A stretch of 34,155 nt of DNA, from positions 1-34,155 of the forward strand of contig NZ_FRFE01000042.1 of NCBI RefSeq assembly GCF_900143695.1, given 5' to 3'. Each line of letters opens with the position of its first letter. The first letter of the stretch is position 1. The translations under genes were made by a program, and so were the position numbers. Positions 7,702 through 16,310 of the stretch are shown one piece after another. The notes below the pieces were generated by a model. That model was not told the DNA's origin. It did not search any database and was given only the letters and a program-made list of their open reading frames with translations. The DNA is from Desulfopila aestuarii DSM 18488. Its GTDB lineage: Bacteria; Desulfobacterota; Desulfobulbia; Desulfobulbales; Desulfocapsaceae.

Positions 7702-8534
7702 GAGCCATCTGCCTCGTCAGGACATGGAACCTTCACTTTCTGCTCGCTGAGGATCTCGCCGGTGCAGCGATGCCGGCGGATGTAAAGATCATAACAGTCG
7801 CCGTCCTCCGGCTCGTCCGGATCATCAGGGTTAATCCTGGCACTGCTGCCACCCCGGCAGTTGCCGGTCATGCTCGGCAGCTCAATCTCCAGCGCTTCAA
7901 TATTGCCATTGCCCCAGATGGCGATGGCGGTCGACTGGTAGGCCGCCTCGATCTCGTCGTCCAGATATTCGCCAGGCTCTCGTGGGGTGATGGTCAGTGT
8001 TGCCGCCTCATGTTCTTCGGTGTAGGCCACCCGCAGCACGCCGACCACCCCAATGCCGCCCCATGAAAGGACGGACCCCGCCAGACTGATGGGCGGATAG
8101 GGGATCTGTGCCCCGCTCAAGTCATAAACACTGCCCTCCCAGCTGGCCTTCATCGCCCCTACAACTAGGCTTTCCAGATCAATGGACGACTCGCCTTTGA
8201 CCGTGATCGAGGTAATATGCTCCACCGTATCCACCCGGATGTCCGACAGCTCGCCATAACTGGCGGTGAGCGTATAGGCGAGGTCGGGCCGCGACTTATG
8301 GATCTCCAGCTCCACATCGAGCACCCCGTCGCTGTAGCAATGCGACTTGTACTTTGCCCAATAGAGCTGCAGCGTGGCCAGTGAGTAACCATAGCCATTG
8401 AGCGCCAGCCATTCGGAAAAACCGCCGTCCGGCGGCTCCGGCCATGGCTGCTGTACCAGCTTCAGCCAATCGCCTGAGTCTGTTGCCAGCGACTCCGGCG
8501 AGACCAGGGTTATACCAAGAGAGGCATAGGCCAT
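7698..8534 (-). CDS. Phage tail-module protein, unknown function
   Basis: A 278-residue protein. The middle portion alternates beta strands and short turns (SSIDLESLVVGAMKASWEG; LRVAYTEEHEAATLTITPRE) and the C-terminal ~50 residues are acidic and contain five cysteines in C-x-x-R-G, D-C-Y and VPCPDE contexts. It is coupled by overlap to both neighbours. It belongs to the tail fibre/tip cluster; I can assign no named family. Confidence 0.6.
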   Translation of the reverse strand: MAYASLGITLVSPESLATDSGDWLKLVQQPWPEPPDGGFSEWLALNGYGYSLATLQLYWAKYKSHCYSDGVLDVELEIHKSRPDLAYTLTASYGELSDIRVDTVEHITSITVKGESSIDLESLVVGAMKASWEGSVYDLSGAQIPYPPISLAGSVLSWGGIGVVGVLRVAYTEEHEAATLTITPREPGEYLDDEIEAAYQSTAIAIWGNGNIEALEIELPSMTGNCRGGSSARINPDDPDEPEDGDCYDLYIRRHRCTGEILSEQKVKVPCPDEADGS

Positions 8535-9568
8535 CAGATACCCTCACTCCTGTTGACCAGGATAACCTTGTTGTTCGACAGCGGCGCACAGCCTGCCGGG
8601 ACGTCGCGCTGTTCCCATATAAAAGTGGCAGCCGCATGCAAGGGGATGGTCAGAGTATCCCCGTTGGCCCAAGTCCCGCCCCAAAATCCCGGCTCTATCG
8701 TCACCAGTGGTTTCGACCAGGTTGGATGCAATGGTGCATAGTTTGCGCCGATCATACCTGCTGCCAATGTACCGAACCGGTCGGAGGTGGCGGTAAAATT
8801 GCCGGACCCGGCATGCAGGATGGAGATCTCATGTTCATCTGCCCCCATGTTGTTAAAGGTGAGCGGATACGACCCGTCATCAAAGGTCCCGGCAGCTGAT
8901 GACCTGGTGATGGTACCGTTACTCGCTGCAACCTGCCCGGCCGAGTAGACCACCCCGACCTTGCCGCCAGATCCGGCGGAGAAGGCGGCATAATCGTTGG
9001 CAACGGGATCGACGGTCGTCACCGTAATGTTGAGTCCTGATACAGATTTGGTGGCCACAGTATGGTATTCAACGTTGCCGCTCAACGATGATGGCGTGAG
9101 CTTATCCGTAAGGCGAATATCGTCACCAACCTCAATACCATCAGCGTCACCGGCATCTTTTACTGCAAAGGTGATGATCGACGCTCCCGCCGTGACAGCA
9201 TTGACCAACCCTCCAGCGCAGAAAAAACGGATACTGCTCAGCCGGGCACCATTTCCATCAACAATATCGGCCTGGGTATCGGTGGGCGTGGCACCGAACA
9301 TCACTATGCGATCACCGCCCAACGTCGGCCCATCGATAACAAACTCGGCAGAGGCCAGACTGCCGTTGCCGTCCTGGTGGATCTTCAGTGCCACTTTACG
9401 GAACAGCGTATCACCATTTTCTCGCTGGGCCCGCAACACATGGGGCCAGACATTATTGATGGCACCGGAGATTATCTCGGTGGTGGAGATGCGACCGCCG
9501 TTAGTGGCTAGCGCCGAGCGCTCCTCACAGTGGAAAAACTTCAGTTCATTTTCGGTTGGGGCAGTCAT
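8534..9568 (-). CDS. Phage tail structural protein, unknown function
   Basis: A 344-residue, beta-rich, Gly/Thr/Ala-rich protein typical of virion surface components. The first 120 residues, with KVALKIHQDGNGSLASAEF and GGDRIVMFGATPTDTQAD, are followed by repeated short strands (AVTAGASIITFAVKDAGDAD, VGDDIRLTDKL). Its ATG lies immediately after the upstream TAA, and a GGAGG ribosome-binding site falls inside the upstream gene's last codons. It may be a tail tip or upper fibre protein. Confidence 0.6.
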   Translation of the reverse strand: MTAPTENELKFFHCEERSALATNGGRISTTEIISGAINNVWPHVLRAQRENGDTLFRKVALKIHQDGNGSLASAEFVIDGPTLGGDRIVMFGATPTDTQADIVDGNGARLSSIRFFCAGGLVNAVTAGASIITFAVKDAGDADGIEVGDDIRLTDKLTPSSLSGNVEYHTVATKSVSGLNITVTTVDPVANDYAAFSAGSGGKVGVVYSAGQVAASNGTITRSSAAGTFDDGSYPLTFNNMGADEHEISILHAGSGNFTATSDRFGTLAAGMIGANYAPLHPTWSKPLVTIEPGFWGGTWANGDTLTIPLHAAATFIWEQRDVPAGCAPLSNNKVILVNRSEGI

Positions 9569-9919
9569 TTATACCTCCAGGAGATAGATCGAACCGATTC
9601 GCTCGGTATTCGGCGGTGGATCGACCAGTTCGGAAACAAGAAATTCAAAGGCTTCACCGGTGATAAGCACCTGGCCGGTAAAGCGAGGATGAATGAGCAG
9701 CACCGGCGCCATCGATTCCGAAAGAACCAGGACCTGTTCTTCTACCACCATGGTCAGCCGGCCATGCAACTCCAGCGATCTTCCGCCGACCATGGGAGCG
9801 ATCAGCAGTTGCTGAATACCTGAGTCGGAGCGCTGCACCTCGACAGCAACCCGGTCGGCCTCCAGTCCTCGCAATACCCATTCGTCATCGAGCGTTATTG
9901 AACCAAGGGAAATCGTCAT
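9569..9919 (-). CDS. Phage tail-module protein following the tape measure
   Basis: A 116-residue protein, predicted beta (ISLGSITLDDEWVLRGLEAD, then ELHGRLTMVVEEQVLVL). It begins inside the last codons of the tape measure gene (ATGA overlap at 9916-9919). In siphophages the gene right after the tape measure usually encodes a distal tail protein, but this one is shorter than classical Dit proteins, so I only call it tail-associated. Confidence 0.6.
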   Translation of the reverse strand: MTISLGSITLDDEWVLRGLEADRVAVEVQRSDSGIQQLLIAPMVGGRSLELHGRLTMVVEEQVLVLSESMAPVLLIHPRFTGQVLITGEAFEFLVSELVDPPPNTERIGSIYLLEV

Positions 9920-11913
9920 GAGCTCATCACGAATGCACGCTGCAGCATTGAGAACAGCCGGTCAGCATTGAGATCGTCCGTATAGACAGTTGCCCGCATG
10001 CCATCAGCGCTTTTCAACGTATGTTCATGCTTGAGCATCGAGCTGCCGCCAACCACAGAGCCGCCATCAGTCATCGCCTGAGGCTGCGGCATATACTGGC
10101 GAACCGGAGCAACCACGTTGTCGATCAGCCCGCCATACTGCCTCCGGACGCCCTGCATCTTCTCCATGAGCGCCTCCACCACCGCCCCATACCGGCCATA
10201 ATGGAAATCTCTTACAGTCTGCAGCCCGGCGTCACGGACCCGGTATTTATCCAGCATATACTCGCCATCTTCTGCGATAACATGGCGCCGGTCACCGCCG
10301 CCAAAGCCCGGAAAGTGTCCACCGCTGAGCATATTCCGCATGGCGACCGCCCCGCCGGTATTCATGGCCAATGCTCCGATCATGCCGCCGACCTGGTGCG
10401 CCTCGGCAATTTTTTCCCGGACGGTGACGTTGATGGTTCTGCCGTCCAGGGCATCGAGCTTTCTATCGATCTTATCGACTTCATCCGTCACCTTTTCCAC
10501 CGCAACCAGCTGTTCCTTCCAGACGCCATTTACCTCGACCATCTGTCGTTCATACTGTTTGGTTTGATTGGTCAGTTTGTCGGTCTTGTCAGCCGCCCCA
10601 TCGGCCTCCTTCGAGATGTCACCCACAGCATTGGCAGGCACCTTCTCCAACTCTTCCCGAAAATGCTTCAAAGCATCGCGGGCCTGCTGGATCTTCGGGG
10701 CGCCATCCTGCATTTCCTGAAAGTTGGCATCAGCTTTTGCTCCCAATTCATCAGCCGCGCCGAATGCCGCTTCGGCTGCCGTCGCCCACTCCTCGGTAGC
10801 GCCGGTGGTGATGCCCAGGAAATCGGTGAGCGTCGCCCCAGCCTCGACAATCTTGAAGATGCCGCCGGAGACATCCAGGGCAAAAGCGGCCGTCTTCTGG
10901 AAAACCCCGGCGATCCCCTGGGAGCCGCGATAGATGTAATCCAGGGAAGTCAGCCCGGCCTCACCCATCTGTAGCAGGGCCAGCGCCGTGGCCTTGGCGT
11001 ACTCACGAACCTCCGGCCCATTCGCCTTGATCTTCCCGGTCCAGGCATCGATCTCTTGCGAGACAATTTTCATGCCTTCAACAAAAAACTGATTCTTGGT
11101 GATAGCCTCACCTACCGCAACTTTCATGCCATCGACAGAGTTGGTCGCCAGCGTAAGCGCCCCCTGATAGGTATTAACCGAGGCTGCAGCCTTGCCGAGC
11201 GTCGGTCCGGCCTGTTCGAGCAGGACGTTATAGCGGATCTGGGCCTTCTCCAGATCGGTGAGATCCTTCCAGGCCTTGCCAGTGGCATTGTTTGCTTCAT
11301 GCCAGCTCTTGACGTAGTTCTCGTTCAAGGTCAGGCCGAGCGCCTCGGAGGCCTCCGCCTCGCCCCTGAGTGCCGCAGTGGTTCGTTCCACTGACTCGGC
11401 CAGGCCAAACTTGCCGGCACCGAGCTCGCCGCTCACCTCGATGACCTTTTTCATCTGATCTGCGGAAAGCCCAAGCCGCTTGGTCATATCGATGGTCTTG
11501 GCCGTGGCGTTTCTGAGCTCTGTTTCCGAATAGACCCGGAGAGTCGCCTGCAGGCTTTTGATTCCCTCTTCCCACTTTGCTGCCGAACCGAGCTCAAACT
11601 GCCGGTTGGCAGCCTCAAGAGAGGACTGCATGTTAAATGCCGCCGTATCCAGCGCTGCCGATTCAGCTGCAGCGGCCCCGACAGCCTGGACAAAGCCGTA
11701 TAAACCGCCAAGAGCAGCAGCACCACCGACAGCAGCACCAACAGCCACCATGTTTGCCGCCGAAGAACGAACAGCCTTCAGCTTATCCATCAGCGGATCA
11801 AACCCAGACGCCATCCTGCGCCCCACAGCCATCACCTTGGCCTGCGAGGCGTCAAGGGCCCGGTTGAACCTGGTATTGTCGATGGCAAGAAGGAATTCTA
11901 GCTGTTTAGGCAT
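9916..11913 (-). CDS. Tail length tape measure protein
   Basis: The 665-residue protein is the longest helical protein in the tail region. It begins FLLAIDNTRFNRALDASQAK, a common opening for tape measure proteins, has a hydrophobic Ala/Gly segment at about residues 52-90, helical repeats through ~450, a coiled-coil stretch near 440-490 (around KVTDEVDKIDRKLDALDG) and a Gly-rich patch near 535-570. It sits after the tail assembly chaperone and before tail-tip genes, the usual order. Given the family rule of about 1.5 A per residue, a tail of roughly 100 nm is expected. The ATG overlaps the end of the chaperone frameshift extension. Confidence 0.92.
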   Translation of the reverse strand: MPKQLEFLLAIDNTRFNRALDASQAKVMAVGRRMASGFDPLMDKLKAVRSSAANMVAVGAAVGGAAALGGLYGFVQAVGAAAAESAALDTAAFNMQSSLEAANRQFELGSAAKWEEGIKSLQATLRVYSETELRNATAKTIDMTKRLGLSADQMKKVIEVSGELGAGKFGLAESVERTTAALRGEAEASEALGLTLNENYVKSWHEANNATGKAWKDLTDLEKAQIRYNVLLEQAGPTLGKAAASVNTYQGALTLATNSVDGMKVAVGEAITKNQFFVEGMKIVSQEIDAWTGKIKANGPEVREYAKATALALLQMGEAGLTSLDYIYRGSQGIAGVFQKTAAFALDVSGGIFKIVEAGATLTDFLGITTGATEEWATAAEAAFGAADELGAKADANFQEMQDGAPKIQQARDALKHFREELEKVPANAVGDISKEADGAADKTDKLTNQTKQYERQMVEVNGVWKEQLVAVEKVTDEVDKIDRKLDALDGRTINVTVREKIAEAHQVGGMIGALAMNTGGAVAMRNMLSGGHFPGFGGGDRRHVIAEDGEYMLDKYRVRDAGLQTVRDFHYGRYGAVVEALMEKMQGVRRQYGGLIDNVVAPVRQYMPQPQAMTDGGSVVGGSSMLKHEHTLKSADGMRATVYTDDLNADRLFSMLQRAFVMSS

Positions 11914-12340
11914 TTGAGCGTCTCAATGAATACGGGGTACGGATAGTTCCACACATCACGATGTCCGAGCCTGATCAGGTGGCAGACGGCTTCGATGATG
12001 GCGCCAGACTCGCTTTTGCCGAACCGCCTTTTCCGGCGGATACGACCCGCTCCATCATCGCCACAAAGAAAGGGTTTTGGGCCCGCACCTCATCGATCAG
12101 GTTGCGCACTTCCTGCGGATCATAGTTGCCGCCAACCTCGGCAACGGAGAGCCCTGTCGCCCTGGCCACAGCGACCACCGGCACCTCGTCATCAAACATC
12201 CGATCGACAATATCGAGATCGAACCAGGACTTGACCTTTTCCCCGTCTTTCCCGATCTGCTCCATGAGCTCACGGACATCACTCACCGTGAGAGTCTTGA
12301 CCGTAATATCACGCCCGCCAAGTTTCACTGTCCCGGCCAT
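11898..12340 (-). CDS. Tail assembly chaperone, -1 frameshift (GT-like) product
   Basis: The chaperone gene (11975-12340) has a second overlapping frame in the -1 register running to TAG at 11898-11900. Read after a one-base slip near 12014-12033, it adds a tail beginning SESGAIIEAVCHLIRLGHRD and then VWNYPYPVFIETLKCLNS, which has the look of known T-domains of lambda G/GT-type chaperones (a conserved W-x-Y/L-P-x-x-x-F element). Candidate slip sites are the A4 runs in CGGAAAAGG (about 12027-12036) and GGCAAAAGC (about 12012-12020). The extension ends inside the tape measure start region. Known biology: the longer form recruits the tape measure protein. The exact slip site is not proved. Confidence 0.72.
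11975..12340 (-). CDS. Tail assembly chaperone, short (G-like) product
   Basis: The 121-residue product begins MAGTVKLGGRDITVKTLTVS, continues with a small helical domain (SDVRELMEQIGKDGEKVKSW) and ends in a low-complexity SAKASLAPSSKPSAT tail. The length and location between tail tube and tape measure match the G protein. I chose ATG 12340 because its A overlaps the upstream stop (TGATG) and AGGGGTG precedes it; an earlier in-frame start exists at 12367. It is normally made in excess of its frameshifted form. Confidence 0.85.
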   Translation of the reverse strand: MAGTVKLGGRDITVKTLTVSDVRELMEQIGKDGEKVKSWFDLDIVDRMFDDEVPVVAVARATGLSVAEVGGNYDPQEVRNLIDEVRAQNPFFVAMMERVVSAGKGGSAKASLAPSSKPSAT

Positions 12341-12492
12341 CAGATCACCCCTTGATCCTTGAGCCACTGGATATCGGTGACGGCTACCTCAATCTCCGCC
12401 CCTGCCTCATACTCCTTGCCCGCATGACGGTGCGGCTTCTTCAGCTTCACCTTTTGCCGCTCGGCAGGCTTCTTTTCAATTTGCTCGTTCAT
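12340..12492 (-). CDS. Small phage protein (50 aa), DUF7210-like
   Basis: The product begins MNEQIEKKPAERQKVKLKKP, continues HRHAGKEYEAGAEIEVA and ends WLKDQGVI. The 'H-AGKEY-x-G-x-EIEV' core followed by a short helix resembles tiny phage proteins such as DUF7210 members; a related core (GKHYPAGEEPAELPA) appears in the gene at 14807. An AGGTGA site precedes the ATG and the stop overlaps the chaperone start. Its place between tail tube and chaperone suggests a tail assembly helper, but the function is unknown. Confidence 0.72.
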   Translation of the reverse strand: MNEQIEKKPAERQKVKLKKPHRHAGKEYEAGAEIEVAVTDIQWLKDQGVI

Positions 12493-12533
12493 ATCTTCAC
12501 CTGGTTGATAATGTTTTTAGTCGAGCCAGCCTG

Positions 12534-13295
12534 TTACAGCGGCAAGCCGTCAAAATAGCCGTAATCAGTCTGGCCGGTCGGAAGCTCCGGAATAAGGTCG
12601 AACTGCAGGGCCTCGCGCTCAGTATCAGGCGCTGAAAGCACCACAACATCGGCCTTTGACACCACCCGCACCTTACGCAGAAAGAACTTGCCTGAATCGC
12701 CGCTGAAGTCATCGACCAGATTGCCCTTCAATGCGTACTTTGCCGAACTGCCGGAACCGATAGTTACCCGACTGTCGGTGTTGGCCGCACCGGCTGCCGT
12801 CACATGCACCACCGCATCCTCGGCAATAGCGCCGCCCTCAAGTGGTGCGATCAGTCCCAGGACCGCGTTCAGGCTATAGTCCACATTGGCGGTATAGGTG
12901 GTCGTATCGGTAACATCCTTCACCACCACGGAAGAGAGATCCTCAACACCGATCTCCGCATACTCCCGAAACTTGCCAAGCGTCACCGGCTCAGCCGTCA
13001 ACGTGGTCTGACTGACACTCCTGGTGCTGACCATACCATCAAGGGCCTTGGCCACATTGTCCGCGGTATAATTGAGCAAGGTGAGACTCCCACCTGTTTC
13101 AGCCGGCTTCTCCTTCGAATCAATGACCTTGCCATTGGTAAGGCAAGTGCGACCGAGAATGGTCACCACCTCCTTCTTAATGGTCACCGTCAATGGATAC
13201 GCCTCGCCCAACTCCTGATACTTTGCCAGCAGCACCCCCGCGTCATCCACTTTGGCCAGGTACAGGCAGCCGTAAAACGTTCTACTCTTTCCCAT
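12534..13295 (-). CDS. Major tail tube protein
   Basis: A 253-residue, beta-rich protein in the position of the major tail (tube) protein, directly upstream of the chaperone pair. It begins MGKSRTFYGCLYLAKVDDAG and ends TGQTDYGYFDGLPL. The alternating pattern, including GSLTLLNYTADNVAKALDGM and then LGKFREYAEIGVEDL, suits the tube fold used by siphoviral tails and type VI Hcp. ATG 13295 is preceded by GAGGTG five bases upstream; a GTG two codons earlier is less likely. Confidence 0.78.
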   Translation of the reverse strand: MGKSRTFYGCLYLAKVDDAGVLLAKYQELGEAYPLTVTIKKEVVTILGRTCLTNGKVIDSKEKPAETGGSLTLLNYTADNVAKALDGMVSTRSVSQTTLTAEPVTLGKFREYAEIGVEDLSSVVVKDVTDTTTYTANVDYSLNAVLGLIAPLEGGAIAEDAVVHVTAAGAANTDSRVTIGSGSSAKYALKGNLVDDFSGDSGKFFLRKVRVVSKADVVVLSAPDTEREALQFDLIPELPTGQTDYGYFDGLPL

Positions 13296-13307
13296 TTTCA
13301 CACCTCA

Positions 13308-13733
13308 CTATCGCCCGCACAGGGCATTGCTGCTCTTGCCGGCCGCAACGCTCGCAAACCGCACGATATAGGCAACCGATTCATGCTTCTTGTCGTAAAA
13401 CTCAACCTTGCCCAGCTGCAGCGCCTTCACTTCCCCGGGAGGTTTGAAACCAACCAGCACATCCGCCACCAGGTCGATCAACGGCAGACACCCGGTCGGA
13501 CCGACCAGCGACCTCGACCGCACAACCACCGCCCAGACCAGGCTCGGCGTAATGGTCGAATCCGGCCTACCGCTACCGGGAACCAGTTCATCCAACACCA
13601 GAAAAGCCGCCGGAATGGTTACCGGGAACCGTTCCGAATCACGGTCATCCTCGATAAAAGCAACTGTGCCGAGACTCTCCTGCCCAGCAAGCCGGTCAAC
13701 GATGGCCTGGGCCTGATCGGCAAGATTAAACAT
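13308..13733 (-). CDS. Tail terminator/completion protein, Gp37-like (DUF1834)
   Basis: A 141-residue protein starting MFNLADQAQAIVDRLAGQES. Length, helix-first N-terminus (DQAQAIVDRL) and later beta strands (SLVWAVVVRSRSL) match the phage Gp37/DUF1834 group of tail terminator-like proteins. I chose ATG 13733, overlapping the stop of the upstream tail completion gene; an in-frame start 17 codons earlier would extend into that gene. Sits between the tail completion gene and the tail tube gene, the usual slot for the terminator. Confidence 0.72.
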   Translation of the reverse strand: MFNLADQAQAIVDRLAGQESLGTVAFIEDDRDSERFPVTIPAAFLVLDELVPGSGRPDSTITPSLVWAVVVRSRSLVGPTGCLPLIDLVADVLVGFKPPGEVKALQLGKVEFYDKKHESVAYIVRFASVAAGKSSNALCGR

Positions 13734-14217
13734 CGATATATTCCTCCAGGATCCTGATAGCAGCTTCGGTACCGGCCGTGCCAAGATCAGTGGGAATAAA
13801 CTTCCTGGCTTTCACATTGCCCCACGGTGATCCGGTATTTCGTCTGGTGTGGGCTTTGATCGTTCGACCGCCCCGGGTATGCTGCCGGACTCTATACCTG
13901 TCCTTGCCGCGATACTGTCCCCGTTTTGCTCCCTGGGTCTGTAGCGTCGCTTTTGGAATAACCAGATCCTTACCCGGGGAGGTGTGCACCGAAATACCTG
14001 CGGACTTTTTGCCGTGCCAGGTCTCAACGGCATCACGGAGCTCCCCGGTATCGGCCCGCAGTCCGGACTTCTGCCAGGCTCGCCTCTTCAAAGGCTTCAT
14101 CACAGTTTCTTCTATCTTCCGCATTGCAGGAGATAGATTCCTGGACTTCTTCAGCAGCCGGTGCAGCTCCGGACTGATCCCGTCACGGATATCGATGGAG
14201 ACAATCCCGCTCATCAC
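13726..14217 (-). CDS. Phage virion morphogenesis (tail completion) protein
   Basis: The 163-residue product matches the phage virion morphogenesis group related to P2 gpS. It has an N-terminal helix (ELHRLLKKSRNLSPAMRKIE), a long basic loop of about 35 residues with RGQYRGKDRYRVRQHTRGG, and a C-terminal ARKFIPTDLG, the usual 'R-x-FIP/L' element. It joins head and tail in the family. It overlaps both neighbours by 4 to 8 bases. The basic loop (about 98-132) is longer than I would expect. Confidence 0.8.
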   Translation of the reverse strand: MMSGIVSIDIRDGISPELHRLLKKSRNLSPAMRKIEETVMKPLKRRAWQKSGLRADTGELRDAVETWHGKKSAGISVHTSPGKDLVIPKATLQTQGAKRGQYRGKDRYRVRQHTRGGRTIKAHTRRNTGSPWGNVKARKFIPTDLGTAGTEAAIRILEEYIDV

Positions 14218-14810
14218 CAGCGTCTCACCTTCCAGGGCCCGATCAGGGCATCCACCGCAAACGGCACCTTGCGGACCGTAGTGCCGACGACAACCGCCTC
14301 ACGAACTTCATACCAGTGGGCAGCCAATAGCTGGATAGCCTGGCGCAGGTCCTCCGGAACCTTGTCTTTCGAACCGAACCCCGCAGTGAACTCCACCCGA
14401 ATGGGATCCACATCAAACAAGGTGCCACTCGGCCAGCTGGAACCAAGCGGCATGACCATAGGTTCAGGGCCAACCACTGCCGGTAGGTAATCGCTCCCAC
14501 TGACCAGGGTGTGGTCGACTCCATCCCCATCAAGCCATTTGACCATCTCAACCGACACGACAGAGCCAAAAGGCAGCACGATGCCGCCGACTGGCCACCT
14601 ATCCAGGTACAACCGCCACTTCTGGGAGACCAGCTTCCGCCAGGTAACCGTCTCAACGTGACTGGTAGCCGCCTTGATCAACAGCTCCAGATACTCGTCC
14701 GTGGTTTTCTCCGGATAGATGGTCCAAAGATGGGTTCTGATCTCTTCAGCAGAAATCGGCAGCTCAGCCGGCCCCTGGATCAGCTCTGCCTTGGTCAGCT
14801 CCGGTCTCAT
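14214..14810 (-). CDS. Head-tail connector protein (gp6/phiE125 gp8-like)
   Basis: A 198-residue protein with the head-tail adaptor layout: an N-terminal helical bundle (EEIRTHLWTIYPEKTTDEYL, LLIKAATSHVETVTWR), a beta insert (LYLDRWPVGGIVLPFGSV, DGVDHTLVSGSDYLPAV), a V-E-F-T-A-G-F-G strand, and a C-terminal helix (DLRQAIQLLAAHWYEVREAV). This is the pattern of phiE125 gp8/HK97 gp6 connectors that bind under the portal. It lies between capsid and tail genes, as expected, and overlaps neighbours by 4 bases on each side. Confidence 0.87.
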   Translation of the reverse strand: MRPELTKAELIQGPAELPISAEEIRTHLWTIYPEKTTDEYLELLIKAATSHVETVTWRKLVSQKWRLYLDRWPVGGIVLPFGSVVSVEMVKWLDGDGVDHTLVSGSDYLPAVVGPEPMVMPLGSSWPSGTLFDVDPIRVEFTAGFGSKDKVPEDLRQAIQLLAAHWYEVREAVVVGTTVRKVPFAVDALIGPWKVRRW

Positions 14811-15052
14811 TTGTTCTCAGGTGCGTTGCCTTTGCTTTTATTGGCAGCCACTTCCGCCCTGGCTTTCGCTTCGGCCTCGGCCATCTCTCTCGCCTTGTCG
14901 ATATCGGTCACCCGGTTTTTTCCGGGATCCTCTGCAAGGCGATTGTCCATTGCAAACTTTGCCACATGGGCAGGCAGCTCAGCCGGTTCCTCACCGGCAG
15001 GATAATGCTTTCCTTCAAACCTGAAGCCGGTGGTGATTCGTAGTTTCAGCAT
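14807..15052 (-). CDS. Small protein following the capsid gene
   Basis: An 81-residue protein. The first half is compact (MLKLRITTGFRFEGKHYPAG) and contains the G-K-H/E-Y-x-A-G pattern seen in the gene at 12340; the second half is a charged Ala/Glu/Lys helix. Proteins like this sit after the major capsid gene in many HK97-like phages and may be head-joining or decoration helpers. That function is not shown. A GAGAGA site precedes ATG 15052, and the stop overlaps the connector start. Confidence 0.65.
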   Translation of the reverse strand: MLKLRITTGFRFEGKHYPAGEEPAELPAHVAKFAMDNRLAEDPGKNRVTDIDKAREMAEAEAKARAEVAANKSKGNAPENK

Positions 15053-15074
15053 GATCTCTCTCCGTTCTGGTTAT

Positions 15075-15096
15075 CCGGGCCGGCCAAGCGGCCCGG
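15075..15096 (-). other. GC hairpin just after the major capsid gene
   Basis: An 8-bp perfect stem (CCGGGCCG with CGGCCCGG) around a 6-base loop lies in the 63-base gap between the capsid and next gene. There is no T-run on the minus strand, so it is not a typical terminator; a partial attenuator or an mRNA stabiliser for the abundant capsid message is possible. Confidence 0.45.
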
Positions 15097-15115
15097 CATT
15101 GGTATCAGCCGCAGC

Positions 15116-16309
15116 TTATGCCTGCTGCAGGATCTTGATGGCGTTGGAATCGACCAGCATGCCGCCCACCCGCTTGGTGGTATAGAAATGGACATACGGC
15201 TTATTGGTGAACGGATCCCGCAGCACCCGGATGCCTATCCTATCGAGGATCAGATAGCCGCGCTTGAAATTGCCGAAAAGGATACTGGCATTGCCGGTTG
15301 CAATATCGGCCATGTCTTCATTCTCGGCGATTCCGTACCCGAGCAAGCTGGAAGGCTGCCCGGACTGCAGACCAGGCGCCCAAAGGTACTGACCGGTGGA
15401 GTCCTTCAACTTGCGGACGGCGGACACACTCTTGCCGTTCATCATCCAGCTGGCACCGTTCCGAAGCGACTTTTTCAGCATGTAGATAAGCGTGATCAGC
15501 TCATCACCGGTTACTGCTGCAGCCCCGGCCGCCACCATGTGCTGCAGCTGGCCGAAAGCTCTTGCGGCATCATCGGTTGTGACACTGGTATAGGCCAGGA
15601 TCCCTTTCGGCTTCTTCACCCCGTCGCCGGACAGGAAGGCAACCGACTCTTTCTCGGCAAACTCGGTAGCCACCTCACTCTGCAGCCAGCCCTCGGCATC
15701 AAAAAACACATCATCAAGCATCTGCTGGGTCGCAGCTGGATTGGCATAGATCTCACCCATGAACGGAGTGATAGCTGCCAGCCCGGGTGTATTGGTCTCA
15801 GGTCGGGGATCATCTTCATCCACCCAGCCTGAAGAGGTACCGCCAAGCGACACCAGCTTCTTATATTGCGCCCCGCCGATGGTCCGCACCGAACAGACCG
15901 AACGCATCGGCGACTCGTTGCGCATGAGCGTCAGGATCTCGCGATCGAGCTCTTCCGGAATTGCATAGCCGCCATCCGCATCGGTGGTGATATTGAGCGC
16001 CTTTTGCTCAAGCTCCAACAAGCCTTCATCCTGGCCTTTTCGCAGGAACTTCTTGAAAGCCGCCTTATGCTCGGCAACCTCTTCCCGCACATCGTCACCG
16101 GTACCGCCCGGACGATTGATCTTCACCAGGATGGCGTCAATGCTCTTCTGTAGCCTGTCGATTTCCTCATTCGACTTGTTGACCTTCTCCTCGAGGAGCG
16201 GATCGGTGTTGCCCTTTGCCTCAAGCTGGGCCAACCGTTCGTCGTTTGCTTTCTTGAACTTCTCGAAAGCGCTCAGCTGCTTTTCCAGCAGCTCCTTAAT
16301 CTCAGCCAT
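15116..16309 (-). CDS. Major capsid protein, HK97 family
   Basis: The 397-residue protein has an N-terminal helical delta/scaffold-like domain (about 1-65, coiled coil around EKFKKANDERLAQLEA) and a capsid core from about residue 80 with diagnostic phrases: TTDADGGYAIPEELDREIL, then MRSVCSVRTIGGAQYKKLVS, FLSGDGVKKPKGIL and, near the end, ILFGNFKRGYLILDRIGIRV. It forms the icosahedral shell after protease removal of the delta domain. ATG 16309 has GGAGG five bases upstream; the in-frame start at 16342 would overlap the protease gene and is less likely. Confidence 0.97.
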   Translation of the reverse strand: MAEIKELLEKQLSAFEKFKKANDERLAQLEAKGNTDPLLEEKVNKSNEEIDRLQKSIDAILVKINRPGGTGDDVREEVAEHKAAFKKFLRKGQDEGLLELEQKALNITTDADGGYAIPEELDREILTLMRNESPMRSVCSVRTIGGAQYKKLVSLGGTSSGWVDEDDPRPETNTPGLAAITPFMGEIYANPAATQQMLDDVFFDAEGWLQSEVATEFAEKESVAFLSGDGVKKPKGILAYTSVTTDDAARAFGQLQHMVAAGAAAVTGDELITLIYMLKKSLRNGASWMMNGKSVSAVRKLKDSTGQYLWAPGLQSGQPSSLLGYGIAENEDMADIATGNASILFGNFKRGYLILDRIGIRVLRDPFTNKPYVHFYTTKRVGGMLVDSNAIKILQQA

Positions 16310-16310
16310 G

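Noticed and set aside
10021-10974. 317-codon plus-strand frame opposite the tape measure gene
   Set aside because: Antisense shadow of a GC-rich gene; no ribosome-binding site or family likeness.
12804-13757. 317-codon plus-strand frame opposite the tail tube and terminator genes
   Set aside because: Antisense shadow crossing two well-supported genes.
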